The notes beneath the pieces are model-generated. The model was not told the DNA's origin and did not search any database. It saw only the letters and a list, made by a program, of their open reading frames with translations. From contig NZ_CABVPX010000051.1 in assembly GCF_902499125.1 (NCBI RefSeq), positions 1 to 39,302 on the forward strand: 39,302 bases of DNA. The letters are read 5' to 3'. Below, one piece after another: positions 16,627 through 25,779 of this stretch. The first letter of the stretch is position 1. Each line of letters begins with the position of its first letter. Both the position numbers and the translations under genes were made by a program. This DNA comes from Burkholderia arboris. Its GTDB lineage: Bacteria > Pseudomonadota > Gammaproteobacteria > Burkholderiales > Burkholderiaceae.

Positions 16627-18060
16627 ATGACACTCCCGACCGCGCCGGCGACCCCGGCGCGGTTCGGCATTTCGGAGAAGGAGCGCAACAGGATGGCGCA
16701 CAGCCTGCGCGGGCGGCTGCTGTGGTGGCTGCTGCTGCCGCTCGCGGTATTCGTGCTGATCGCGGGCGCGATGTCGTACGACACCGCGCAGACCACGGCC
16801 GGGCTCGTGCAGGACAGCGCGCTCGTCGCGTCCGCGCGCACGATCGGCGAGGACATCGAATGGCGCAACGGCCTGCCGGTCGCCGACGTGCCGCCGGCCG
16901 CGCTGGAAATCTTCGAGTCGCCGTCGGGCGATTCGGTGTTCTACAAGGTGATCGACGGCCACGCCCGCCTGCTCGCCGGCAATCCGGCGCTCGACCTGCC
17001 CGCGCGGCACGGCGTCGAGCCGACGCTGTACGACACGTCGCTCGACAGCGTGCCGCTGCGCGCGGTGGCCTACGACCGCCAGCTGTACGACGAGGGCCAG
17101 GTCGAAACCGTCACGGTGGTCGTCGCGAAGACGACGCGCTCGTACGGCGCGATGGTCGCGACGATCTGGCGGCCGCAGCTCGTGCGCCTGTCGCTGATGC
17201 TGGTGCTCGCGGTGGTGCTGGTCTATCTCGGGCTGACGCTGGAGCTGCGCCCGCTGATGAAGCTGAAGGACGACGTCGCCGACCGCGGGCCGATGGAACT
17301 CGAGCCGATCCGCCCCGAGCGGCTCCAGCACGAACTGCGGCCGATCGTCGACGCGATCAACCAGTGCATCGCGCGGCTCAACACGCACACGGCCACGCAG
17401 CGCCGCTTCATTGCGGACGCCGCACACCAGTTGCGCACGCCGATCGCGGTGCTCGACACGCAGATCCAGTACGCGCAGCGGCGCGGGCACGACGATCCGG
17501 AGCTCGCGACGGTGCTCGACAGCATGCAGCGCAGCAGCCGCAAGATGGCCGACGTGACCGACAAGCTGCTGCTGCTCGCGCATGCGGAAGCGACGCCGTC
17601 GACGCTGCTGACCCATCGCGTCGACCTCGCGGCCGTGGTGTCGAGCGTGCTGGAGGAGACGATCGTGCTCGCGCAGCGGCGCGACATCGACCTCGGCGCC
17701 GATCTCGGCGAGCGGCTCGACGTCGCGGGCAGCGACAGCCTGCTGACCGCGCTGGTGATGAACCTCGTCGACAACGCGGTGCGCTACACGCAGCCGGGCG
17801 GCTGCGTGACCGTCTGCGCGCGGCGCGACGGCGACACGATCGTGCTCGACGTGGTCGACAACGGCCCCGGCATCCCGGCCGAAGCGCGGCCGCATGTGTT
17901 CAAGCGGTTCTACCGCGTGTCGGCCGACACCGAAGGCTCGGGCCTGGGCCTCGCGATCGTCCGCGAGATCGCGCAGGCGCATGGCGGCGGCGCGTCGCTC
18001 GCGCCGGGGGCCGGCAATCGCGGTATCGTCGTGACCGTACGGCTGCCCGCCTACGATTGA
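16627..18060 (+). CDS. Sensor histidine kinase, TctE-like
   Basis: 477 residues. Two membrane helices (LLWWLLLPLAVFVLIAGAMS and LVRLSLMLVLAVVLVYLGLT) enclose a periplasmic two-component-sensor N domain of about 135 residues. A short linker, the H box RRFIADAAHQLRTPIAVLDT (phospho-acceptor His267), the N box (LVDNAVRYTQPGG), and the G boxes (DNGPGIP, GSGLGLAIV) follow; all catalytic motifs are intact. ATG 16693, with AAGGAG upstream, is an alternative start removing 22 residues. Kinases of this type sense organic acids such as citrate. Here the kinase is co-transcribed with the ABC importer and the response regulator. Confidence 0.94.
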   Translation: MTLPTAPATPARFGISEKERNRMAHSLRGRLLWWLLLPLAVFVLIAGAMSYDTAQTTAGLVQDSALVASARTIGEDIEWRNGLPVADVPPAALEIFESPSGDSVFYKVIDGHARLLAGNPALDLPARHGVEPTLYDTSLDSVPLRAVAYDRQLYDEGQVETVTVVVAKTTRSYGAMVATIWRPQLVRLSLMLVLAVVLVYLGLTLELRPLMKLKDDVADRGPMELEPIRPERLQHELRPIVDAINQCIARLNTHTATQRRFIADAAHQLRTPIAVLDTQIQYAQRRGHDDPELATVLDSMQRSSRKMADVTDKLLLLAHAEATPSTLLTHRVDLAAVVSSVLEETIVLAQRRDIDLGADLGERLDVAGSDSLLTALVMNLVDNAVRYTQPGGCVTVCARRDGDTIVLDVVDNGPGIPAEARPHVFKRFYRVSADTEGSGLGLAIVREIAQAHGGGASLAPGAGNRGIVVTVRLPAYD

Positions 18061-18073
18061 AGAGAAAGCCGTC

Positions 18074-18751
18074 ATGAAACTCCTGCTGGTCGAAGACAAC
18101 GCCGAACTCGCGCACTGGATCGTGACCCTGCTGCGCGGCGAGGATTTCGCGGTCGACTGCGTCGGCGACGGCGAACGCGCCGATACCGTGCTGAAGACCG
18201 AACGCTACGACGCCGTGCTGCTCGACATGCGGTTGCCCGGCATCAGCGGCAAGGAGGTGCTCGCCCGGCTGCGGCGCCGCAACGACAACGTGCCGGTGCT
18301 GATGCTGACCGCGCACGGCTCGGTCGACGACAAGGTCGACTGCTTCGGCGCGGGCGCCGACGACTACGTCGTGAAGCCGTTCGAGTCGCGCGAACTCGTC
18401 GCAAGAATCCGCGCGCTGATCCGCCGGCAGGCCGGCGTCGGCACGACGCAGCTCGTGTGCGGCGATCTCGTCTATGCATTCGGCACGCGCGAATTCCGCT
18501 GCGGCGAAACGGTGCTGGCGCTGCGGCGCCGCGAGCATGCGATCCTCGAAACGCTGATGCTGCAGCAGAACAAGACGGTATCGAAGGCGCGGCTGATGGA
18601 CAGCGTGTTCGCGCTCGACGACGAGCCGAGCGCCGACGCGATCGACATCTACATTCACCGGCTGCGCAAGCATCTCGCGGGCAGCACGGCCGAAATCATC
18701 ACGCTGCGCGGGCTCGGTTACATCCTGCGCATGAAGAGCACGCAGGACTGA
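18074..18751 (+). CDS. OmpR/PhoB-type response regulator
   Basis: 225 residues. The receiver domain has the acidic pair ED at 7-8, phospho-acceptor Asp51 (LLDMRLPG), Thr79 and Lys101 (DDYVVKPF). The C-terminal winged helix shows SVFALDDEPSADAIDIYIHRLRKHL-type strings, ending in the usual LRGLGYIL. It is 13 bases behind the kinase gene and is its cognate partner. Likely targets are the importer promoter and the downstream porin gene, by position only. Confidence 0.95.
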   Translation: MKLLLVEDNAELAHWIVTLLRGEDFAVDCVGDGERADTVLKTERYDAVLLDMRLPGISGKEVLARLRRRNDNVPVLMLTAHGSVDDKVDCFGAGADDYVVKPFESRELVARIRALIRRQAGVGTTQLVCGDLVYAFGTREFRCGETVLALRRREHAILETLMLQQNKTVSKARLMDSVFALDDEPSADAIDIYIHRLRKHLAGSTAEIITLRGLGYILRMKSTQD

Positions 18752-19032
18752 CGGGCACGTTCCCGTCGCACGGAACGTCGATTCGTAGCACGAAAGGTCG
18801 CCCAGGCCAGCCGGATGCCCGGCAGGCCTGCTTGCGCACGCCTGCCCGATCCGTGATTGTTGCGCGTTCGGTGTTTTCACCGATCCGATTCTTGCGTCCG
18901 GGAAAGCGTCGTGAAGGATTGCACGCTCTACGATGCTACGCGTCGGCCCTCTCGCTGTGGCCGGCAAGAGTCGGCATACATTACGTACTGCCAACGACCA
19001 GATTTCAATGCGGCAGCTCGGAGGAGACGATC

Positions 19033-20163
19033 TTGAAACGAAAAACCCTTGCCCTTTCCATCGCGGCGGCTGGCCTGTGTGCCGGCACCCAGGCGCATGC
19101 GCAATCGAGCGTGCAGCTCTACGGCCTGATGGACCTGAGCTTTCCGACCTACCGGACCCACGCCGACGCGAACGGCAATCACGTGATCGGCATGGGCAAC
19201 GAAGGCGAGCCGTGGTTCAGCGGCAGCCGCTGGGGCCTGCGCGGTGCAGAAGACATCGGTGGCGGCACGAAGATCATCTTCCGCCTCGAAAGCGAATTCG
19301 TGGTCGCGAACGGCCAGATGGAAGACAGCGGCCAGATCTTCGACCGCGACGCGTGGGTGGGTGTCGAGGACGAGCGCTTCGGCAAGCTGACGGCCGGCTT
19401 CCAGAACACGATCGCGCGCGACGCGGCCGCGATCTACGGCGACCCGTACGGCTCCGCGAAGCTGTCGACCGAGGAAGGCGGCTGGACCAACTCGAACAAC
19501 TTCAAGCAGATGATCTTCTACGCGGCCGGCCCGACCGGCACGCGCTACAACAACGGCATCGCGTGGAAGAAGCTGTTCAGCAACGGCATCTTCGCGAGCG
19601 CCGGCTACCAGTTCAGCAACTCGACGCAGTTCGCGACCGGCTCCGCGTACCAGGTCGCGCTCGGCTACAACGGCGGCCCGTTCAACGTGTCGGGCTTCTA
19701 CAACCACGTGAACAACGGCGGCTTCACGAACCAGACGTTCTCGGTCGGCGGCAACTACACGTTCAGCATCGTGCGCCTGAATGCGGGCTACTTCCGCTAC
19801 AACGGCGACCAGGGTTCGCTCGGCCAGCGCCACGACGATTCGTGGACGGTGTCGATGAAGATCGCGCCGAAGGGCGCGCTCGACTACGAGCTCGGCTACC
19901 AGCAGATGCGCGTCAAGAACGCCGCGAACAACGCGGACGGCTTCACGCCGAACGCGAACCTCGGCGCGTTCAGCCTGACCAACGGTGTCGCCAACGGCTT
20001 CAAGGAAACGATCTACGGGTCGGTGTTCTATCACCTGAGCAAGCGCACCGAGGTGTATCTGGCCGGCGACTACATGAAGCTGCATGGCGGCTACACGGTG
20101 TCGTCGACGTTCGGCGCGAAGAACCAGCTCGAACTGACGTCGGGCATCCGTACGCGCTTCTGA
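19033..20163 (+). CDS. Gram-negative general porin (Porin_4 family), TTG start
   Basis: 376 residues. The reading starts at TTG 19033 with GGAGGAGA five bases upstream and gives MKRKTLALS, a signal peptide ending TQAHA, then QSSVQLYGLMDLS, the standard mature N terminus of Burkholderia porins. Further marks are SRWGLRGAEDIGGGTK, RDAWVGVEDERFGKLTAGFQ, many alternating beta-strand segments, and a C-terminal Phe (SGIRTRF) as needed for outer-membrane insertion. No ATG exists at a suitable position, so ATG-only gene calling would misplace this start. It follows the two-component regulator by 281 bases and probably supplies the outer-membrane step of the adjacent uptake system. Confidence 0.93.
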   Translation: MKRKTLALSIAAAGLCAGTQAHAQSSVQLYGLMDLSFPTYRTHADANGNHVIGMGNEGEPWFSGSRWGLRGAEDIGGGTKIIFRLESEFVVANGQMEDSGQIFDRDAWVGVEDERFGKLTAGFQNTIARDAAAIYGDPYGSAKLSTEEGGWTNSNNFKQMIFYAAGPTGTRYNNGIAWKKLFSNGIFASAGYQFSNSTQFATGSAYQVALGYNGGPFNVSGFYNHVNNGGFTNQTFSVGGNYTFSIVRLNAGYFRYNGDQGSLGQRHDDSWTVSMKIAPKGALDYELGYQQMRVKNAANNADGFTPNANLGAFSLTNGVANGFKETIYGSVFYHLSKRTEVYLAGDYMKLHGGYTVSSTFGAKNQLELTSGIRTRF

Positions 20164-20169
20164 CCTTCA

Positions 20170-20190
20170 GCGGGGCCCTTCGGGCCCCGC
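20170..20190 (+). terminator. Perfect hairpin after the porin gene
   Basis: GCGGGGCCC (20170-20178) and GGGCCCCGC (20182-20190) form a 9 bp stem with loop TTC six bases after the porin stop. It has no T run of its own; the T run lies at the second hairpin downstream. Confidence 0.55.
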
Positions 20191-20218
20191 CGCACCCTCC
20201 ATCCGGGATTCTCCATGC

Positions 20219-20257
20219 GGGCACGCCGGCGCTTGATGCCGACCGTGCCCTTTTTTT
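20219..20257 (+). terminator. Rho-independent terminator of the porin transcript
   Basis: GGGCAC (20219-20224) pairs with GTGCCC (20245-20250), and an inner CGGC/GCCG pair (20227-20230, 20238-20241) extends the stem; TTTTTTT (20251-20257) follows at once. Together with the hairpin at 20170 this forms a double stop before the mod gene. The rest of 20258-20477 holds no gene. Confidence 0.75.
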
Positions 20258-20477
20258 CGTCCTGTTCCCGGTGCCGCCGGCGGCCCCGTGCGACAACCGG
20301 CCCGAAACCGCTTGCGGCCCGTCCGGCGGGCGATCGCGGCCGATGCCCGCACGATCGGCTCACATCCGCGCTTGACCTGCGCCGACCGACTCGATAGCGT
20401 TTCGGGTTTGCCCGGGCGGCCATTGCCGCCGGTGCCGTGAGCACGCCCGACGTCCTGGCGCGCGCGGCCGGGCTCCG

Positions 20478-22496
20478 ATGGAAAAGACGATGCAGAAACT
20501 CGATGCGGCCAGCCCGCAGGCGATGTCGACGGATTTCACCGCCGACAACGTCGCGCGCCTGAAGGCGCTGTTCCCCGAACTCGTGACCGAAGGCCCGGAC
20601 GGCGCGTCGGTCGACGTCGACGTGCTGAAGGCGCTGATCGGCGAACGCACGGTCGGCGACGCCGACGAGCGCTACGGCTTCCACTGGCACGGCAAGCGCA
20701 GCGCGCGCCAGGCCGCGCTCACGCCGTCGACGGGCACGCTGCGGCCCTGCCCCGACGACAGCGTCGCGTGGGACGACACGCGCCATCTCGTGATCGAGGG
20801 CGACAACCTCGACGTGATGAAGCTGCTGCACAAGAGTTACGCAGGCAAGGTGAAGCTCGTCTACATCGACCCGCCGTACAACACCGGCAGCGATTTCGTC
20901 TATCCGGACGACTTCAGCGACAGCATCCGCCACTACCTGGCGATGACCGGGCAGACCCAGGGCGGCGTGAAGCGCAGCACCAACACCGAGGCGAACGGCC
21001 GGTTCCACACCGACTGGCTGAACATGATGTACCCGCGCCTGAAGCTCGCGCACGCGCTGCTGTCGGACGAAGGGCTGATCGCCGTGCACATCGACGAGCA
21101 CGAAGTGCATGCGCTCGTGCTGATGCTGCGCGAGATCTTCGGCGAGGAGAACGAGCTCGGCGTGGCCGTGTGGGACAAGCGCAACCCGAAGGGCGACGCG
21201 CGCGGCGTCGCGTACCAGCACGAATCGCTGGTGCTGTTCGCGCGCAACGCCGAGACGCTGCTCGAACAGGCGCCGCTCAAGCGCCCGAAGCGCAATGCGC
21301 AGCGCATGCTCGATGCCGCGCACGACGCGGTGTACCGCAGCGGCAACGCAAAGGACGCGCAGAAGGCCTACCGCGCGTGGATGAAGGCGCAGACCAACCT
21401 GTCCGGCGGCGAGGTGATGTACGACCGGCTGTCGGAAGAAGGCCGCGTGTACCGCCTCGTGTCGATGGCCTGGCCGAACAAGAAGAAGGCGCCGGAAGAA
21501 TATTTCACGCCGCTGATCCACCCGGTCACCGGCAAGCCGTGCGCGATGCCGGCGCGCGGCTGGCGCAACCCGCCCGCGACGATGCAGGCGCTGATCGAGC
21601 GCGGCCAGATCGAATTCGGCGCGGATGAAAGCACGCAGCCGCAGCGGATCTACTATCTCGACGAGAACATGTACGAGAACGTGCCGTCGGTGCTGCCGTT
21701 CGCCGGCTCCGACGACGCGCTGCTGAAGACGCTCGGCATCCCGTTCGACCTGCCGAAGCCGGTCGACTTCGCGGCGGCCGTGATCGGCTGGTGCACGCGC
21801 GGCGACGACATCGTGCTCGACTGCTTCGCGGGCTCCGGCTCGACCGGCCACGCGGTGATGCAGGTGAACGCGACCGACGGCGGCGCGCGCCGCTACATCC
21901 TCGTGCAGTTGCCCGAAGCGCTCGATCGCCGCGACAAGACGCAACTGGCGGCCGCCGATTTCTGCGCGAAGCTGAAAAAGCCGCTGACGCTCGCCGAAAT
22001 CACCAAGGAACGCCTGCGCCGCACCGCGCAGCAGGTCGCGCGCGACTATCCGGAAAGCTATGGCGACCTCGGCTTCCGCGTGTACCGGCTCGACACGACC
22101 AACGTGATCGAGTGGGATCCGCGCCGCGACGATTTCGACCACGCGCTGTTCGCGTCCGTCGAACACGTGAAGACCGGCCGCACCGAGGACGACCTGCTCG
22201 CCGAGCTGACGCTGAAGCTCGGCCTCGACCTGTGCACGCCGGTCGAGCATCACCAGGTGGCGGGCAAGACCGTGCACCTGATCGGCCGCTCGATCGTCGC
22301 GTGCTTCGATGCGCGCATCGCGCGCGACGACGCGGGCCCGCTCGCCGACGGCATCGTCGACCTGCTCGACGCGACCGGCGCCACGCGCGACGTCACGTGC
22401 CTGTTCCGCGACAGCGGCTTCGTCGACGACGTCGCGAAGCTCAATCTCGCCGCGCTGCTCGAACAGCACGGCGTGAAGCGCGTGCGGAGCCTGTGA
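20478..22496 (+). CDS. mod: Type III restriction-modification methyltransferase (Mod)
   Basis: 672 residues, the usual Mod size. This N6-adenine methyltransferase has the beta-class order: catalytic motif DPPYNTGSDF (residues 131-140) comes before the SAM-binding motif FAGSGSTGH (450-458), with the target-recognition region between. Mod alone methylates; with Res it forms the restriction complex. There is no run of short repeats, so no sign of phase variation. ATG 20490 (MQKLDAAS) has GGAAAAGA upstream and may be the true start. The stop overlaps the res start by one base (TGATG). From memory, not checked here, a B. cenocepacia type III Mod methylates CACAG and affects motility; this gene could be its orthologue. 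Confidence 0.95.
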   Translation: MEKTMQKLDAASPQAMSTDFTADNVARLKALFPELVTEGPDGASVDVDVLKALIGERTVGDADERYGFHWHGKRSARQAALTPSTGTLRPCPDDSVAWDDTRHLVIEGDNLDVMKLLHKSYAGKVKLVYIDPPYNTGSDFVYPDDFSDSIRHYLAMTGQTQGGVKRSTNTEANGRFHTDWLNMMYPRLKLAHALLSDEGLIAVHIDEHEVHALVLMLREIFGEENELGVAVWDKRNPKGDARGVAYQHESLVLFARNAETLLEQAPLKRPKRNAQRMLDAAHDAVYRSGNAKDAQKAYRAWMKAQTNLSGGEVMYDRLSEEGRVYRLVSMAWPNKKKAPEEYFTPLIHPVTGKPCAMPARGWRNPPATMQALIERGQIEFGADESTQPQRIYYLDENMYENVPSVLPFAGSDDALLKTLGIPFDLPKPVDFAAAVIGWCTRGDDIVLDCFAGSGSTGHAVMQVNATDGGARRYILVQLPEALDRRDKTQLAAADFCAKLKKPLTLAEITKERLRRTAQQVARDYPESYGDLGFRVYRLDTTNVIEWDPRRDDFDHALFASVEHVKTGRTEDDLLAELTLKLGLDLCTPVEHHQVAGKTVHLIGRSIVACFDARIARDDAGPLADGIVDLLDATGATRDVTCLFRDSGFVDDVAKLNLAALLEQHGVKRVRSL

Positions 22497-25400
22497 TGCG
22501 GCTGCATTTCGAAGCGGATCTCGACTACCAGCGCGAGGCGATCGACGCCGTCTGCGACCTGTTTCGCGGGCAGGAATCGTATCGCGGCGACTTCAGCGTG
22601 CTCGCGAACGCCGCGCCCGGCACGACGGCCGCCGCGCAAGGCTCGCTCGGCTTCGCGGTGTCGGAACAGGGCGTCGGCAACCGGCTGTCGCTGACCGACG
22701 ACGCGCTCGCGCGCAATCTCGCCGACGTGCAGCTGCGCGGCGGGCTGCCGCCGTCCGGCCAGCCGGGCTCGCGCGACTTCACCGTCGAGATGGAGACCGG
22801 CACCGGCAAGACCTATGTGTACCTGCGCACGATCTTCGAGCTGAACCGCCGCTACGGCTTCACGAAGTTCGTGATCGTCGTGCCGTCGATCGCGATCAAG
22901 GAAGGCGTGCACAAGACGCTGTCCATCACCGAGGATCATTTCCGCGCGCTGTACGCGGGCGTGCCGTACGACTACTTCCTGTACGACTCCGCGAAGCTCG
23001 GCCAGGTGCGCCACTTCGCGGCGAGCGCGGCGATCCAGGTCATGGTGATGACGGTGGCCGCGATCAACAAGAAGGAAATCAACAACCTCTACAAGGACAG
23101 CGAGAAGACCGGCGGCGAGAAGCCGATCGACCTGATCCGCGCGACGCGGCCGATCGTGATCGTCGACGAGCCGCAGAGCGTCGACGGCGGCCTCGAAGGC
23201 CGCGGCCGCGAAGCGCTCGCCGCGATGGCGCCGCTCTGCACGCTGCGCTATTCGGCCACGCACGTCGACCGTCACCACATGGTGTACCGGCTCGACGCGG
23301 TCGACGCGTACGAGCGCAAGCTCGTCAAGCAGATCGAGATTGCGTCGGCGATCGTCGAGGATGCGCACAACAAGCCGTACCTGCGGCTTGTCGGCGTGTC
23401 GAACCGGCGCGGCGCGATCAGCGCGCGCGTCGAGCTGGATGTCGCGACGACGGCCGGCGTGAAGCGCCAGATCGTGACGGCCACCGACGGCGACGATCTC
23501 GAACGCCTGACCAGGCGCGCGCTGTATGCGGGGCTGCGGATCGGCGAAGTGCATGCGGTGAAGGGCGCCGAGTACGTCGAGCTGCGCCATCCGGAGGGCG
23601 AGGCATTCCTGTCGCTCGGCGAGGCGTTCGGCGACATCGACACGCTCGCCGTGCAGCGCGAGATGATCCGCCGCACGATCCGCGAGCATCTCGACAAGGA
23701 GCTGCGCCTCGCGGAGCGCGGCGTGAAGGTGCTGTCGCTGTTCTTCGTCGATTCGGTCGAACGCTATCGCCGCTACGACGAGAACGGCATGCCCGTGAAG
23801 GGCGACTACGCGCTGATCTTCGAAGAGGAATATGCGCGCGCGGCGCGCGTGCCGGCCTACCGTGCGCTGTTCGACGGCGTCGACGTCGCGCTCGAAGTCG
23901 GGCGCGCACACAACGGCTACTTCTCGATCGACCGCAAGGGCGGCTGGACCGACACGAGCGAAAGCAGCGCGGCGGCGCGCGAGAACGCGGAGCGTGCGTA
24001 CGGCCTGATCATGCGCGAGAAGGAAGCGCTGCTGTCGTTCGACACGCCGCTGAAGTTCATCTTCTCGCACTCGGCGCTGAAGGAAGGCTGGGACAACCCG
24101 AACGTGTTCCAGATCTGCACGCTGCGCGACATCCAGACCGAGCGCGAGCGCCGCCAGACGCTCGGCCGCGGGCTGCGCCTCGCCGTCGACCAGGACGGCG
24201 AACGCGTGCGCGACGCCGGCGTAAACACGCTCACCGTGATCGCGACCGAGCGCTACGAGTCGTTCGCGGAGAACCTGCAGAAGGAAATCGAGGCCGATAC
24301 GGGCATCCGTTTCGGCATCGTCGAGGAACACCAGTTCGCGGCGCTGCCCGTGCAGGAAGGCGACGGGCCCGCGCATGCGCTCGGCATCGAGCTGTCGTGC
24401 GTGCTGTGGAATCACCTGCACGAGCAGGGCTACGTCGACGCGCAAGGCAAGGTGCTCGACCGGCTGAAGGATGCGCTGCGCCAGAGCGCGCTGGTGCTGC
24501 CCGATGCGTTCGAGATGCTGCGCGCGCCGATCGTCGCGACGCTGCGCAAGCTGTCGGGCCGCTTCGCGGTGCGCAACGCCGACGAGCGCCGCGCGATCGC
24601 GTTGCGGCGCGATGCGTCGGGCAAGGCCGTCGTGTTCGGCGACGAGTTCCGCGCGCTGTGGGACCGGATCCGCCATCGCACCGTGTATCGCGTCGAGTTC
24701 GACAACGCGAAGCTCGTGCGCGACTGCACGGCCGCGCTGCACGACGCGCCGGACATCGCGCGTGCGCGGCTGCAGTGGCGCAAGGCCGAGATCGACATCG
24801 GCAAGGCCGGCATCGAGGCGATCGAGGTGGCCGGCGCCGGCACCGTGCTGATCGACGAAGGCGAGCTGCCGCTGCCCGACCTGCTCACCGAGCTGCAGGA
24901 CCGCACGCAGCTCACGCGCCGTTCGCTTGCGACGATCCTGGCCGACAGCGGCCGGCTCGACGACTTCCGCGTGAATCCGCAGCAGTTCATCACGGTCGCG
25001 GCCGATGCGATCAACCGCTGCAAGCGCCACGCGCTGGTCGCGGGCATCGCGTACCGCAAGCTCGGCGAGCGCCACGTGCATGCGCTCGAATCGTTCGAGA
25101 GCGAAGCGCTGACCGGTTACCTGCGCAACCTGCGGCCCGACGCGCAGAAGTCGATTCACGAAGCGGTGGTGTGCGAGACGGACGCGGAGCGTGTATTCGC
25201 CGATGCGCTCGAAGCGCACGACGGCGTGAAGCTGTACGCGAAGCTGCCCGCGTGGTTCCGCGTGCAGACGCCGCTCGGCAGCTATCATCCGGACTGGGCC
25301 GTACTTGCGGAACAAGACGGCGGCGAGCGGCTGTATTTCGTCGTCGATACGCCGAATACGGACGGCCCCGTGCCGAGCGAACACGAGCGCGCGAAGCTCG

Positions 25401-25522
25401 CGTGCGGCGAAGCGCATTTCCGTGCGCTGGTCGATGGCGACGGCGCGGCGCGCTTCGTGCGCGTGCGCCAGGCCGACGCGTTGTTCGAGCCTGCGGTGCC
25501 GCTGGCGAGCGCCGGGCGGTAA
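22496..25522 (+). CDS. res: Type III restriction enzyme subunit Res, nuclease motif degenerate
   Basis: 1008 residues. The helicase core is complete: Walker A METGTGKTY (about 99-107), DEPQ (about 223), SATHVDRHHMVYRL, and motif VI QTLGRGLRLAVD. The C-terminal nuclease domain shows YHPDWAVL with Asp933, but 18 residues later it reads VVDTPNTDG (Asp951-Thr-Pro953) where type III Res proteins have ETK. The family's catalytic Glu is thus Asp and the Lys is Pro. The frame continues normally to a family-like end (KLACGEAHFRAL), so this is substitution, not frameshift. The helicase probably still couples to Mod; DNA cleavage is doubtful. A strong terminator follows. Confidence 0.93.
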   Translation: MRLHFEADLDYQREAIDAVCDLFRGQESYRGDFSVLANAAPGTTAAAQGSLGFAVSEQGVGNRLSLTDDALARNLADVQLRGGLPPSGQPGSRDFTVEMETGTGKTYVYLRTIFELNRRYGFTKFVIVVPSIAIKEGVHKTLSITEDHFRALYAGVPYDYFLYDSAKLGQVRHFAASAAIQVMVMTVAAINKKEINNLYKDSEKTGGEKPIDLIRATRPIVIVDEPQSVDGGLEGRGREALAAMAPLCTLRYSATHVDRHHMVYRLDAVDAYERKLVKQIEIASAIVEDAHNKPYLRLVGVSNRRGAISARVELDVATTAGVKRQIVTATDGDDLERLTRRALYAGLRIGEVHAVKGAEYVELRHPEGEAFLSLGEAFGDIDTLAVQREMIRRTIREHLDKELRLAERGVKVLSLFFVDSVERYRRYDENGMPVKGDYALIFEEEYARAARVPAYRALFDGVDVALEVGRAHNGYFSIDRKGGWTDTSESSAAARENAERAYGLIMREKEALLSFDTPLKFIFSHSALKEGWDNPNVFQICTLRDIQTERERRQTLGRGLRLAVDQDGERVRDAGVNTLTVIATERYESFAENLQKEIEADTGIRFGIVEEHQFAALPVQEGDGPAHALGIELSCVLWNHLHEQGYVDAQGKVLDRLKDALRQSALVLPDAFEMLRAPIVATLRKLSGRFAVRNADERRAIALRRDASGKAVVFGDEFRALWDRIRHRTVYRVEFDNAKLVRDCTAALHDAPDIARARLQWRKAEIDIGKAGIEAIEVAGAGTVLIDEGELPLPDLLTELQDRTQLTRRSLATILADSGRLDDFRVNPQQFITVAADAINRCKRHALVAGIAYRKLGERHVHALESFESEALTGYLRNLRPDAQKSIHEAVVCETDAERVFADALEAHDGVKLYAKLPAWFRVQTPLGSYHPDWAVLAEQDGGERLYFVVDTPNTDGPVPSEHERAKLACGEAHFRALVDGDGAARFVRVRQADALFEPAVPLASAGR

Positions 25523-25529
25523 GACGAAG

Positions 25530-25556
25530 GGGCGGCGATGAGCCGCCCTTTTTTTT
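25530..25556 (+). terminator. Rho-independent terminator of the mod-res operon
   Basis: GGGCGGC (25530-25536), loop GATGA, GCCGCCC (25542-25548), then TTTTTTTT (25549-25556). It lies eight bases after the res stop. The stretch from here to 25733 holds nothing recognisable. Confidence 0.92.
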
Positions 25557-25733
25557 AACGTTGATCGGGCCTGCCAGACACCGTCGCGGCGCGCTCTTCA
25601 CGCGCCGATTTCTCGTCTGTCGTCCACGCGAAAGCTAACCGTATTCTTGCCTGAACGCAGCGCGGTTACGGCTGGTTGCAAATCGGGTCGGCACGACGTT
25701 TCCGCGCGGCAGCCGCGTTGCGTTTCCGCCATG

Positions 25734-25758
25734 AAAAAAGGGCGCCGAAGCGCCCTTT
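25734..25758 (-). terminator. Terminator of the His-rich protein gene (bidirectional form)
   Basis: AAAGGGCGC (25737-25745) and GCGCCCTTT (25750-25758) form a 9 bp stem with loop CGAA. On the minus strand it is followed by a T run, and on the plus strand by TTTC. It lies just past the stop of the gene at 25780-26151. Confidence 0.85.
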
Positions 25759-25779
25759 CATCGCATGCGTTCGCCGTGC

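Noticed and set aside
20478..22496. Phase-variable mod gene
   Set aside because: No tandem short repeat or long homopolymer is present in or before the gene.
22250..25417. 1055-codon open frame on the minus strand across res
   Set aside because: Antisense shadow of the res gene with Arg/His/Ala-rich composition and no domain motifs.
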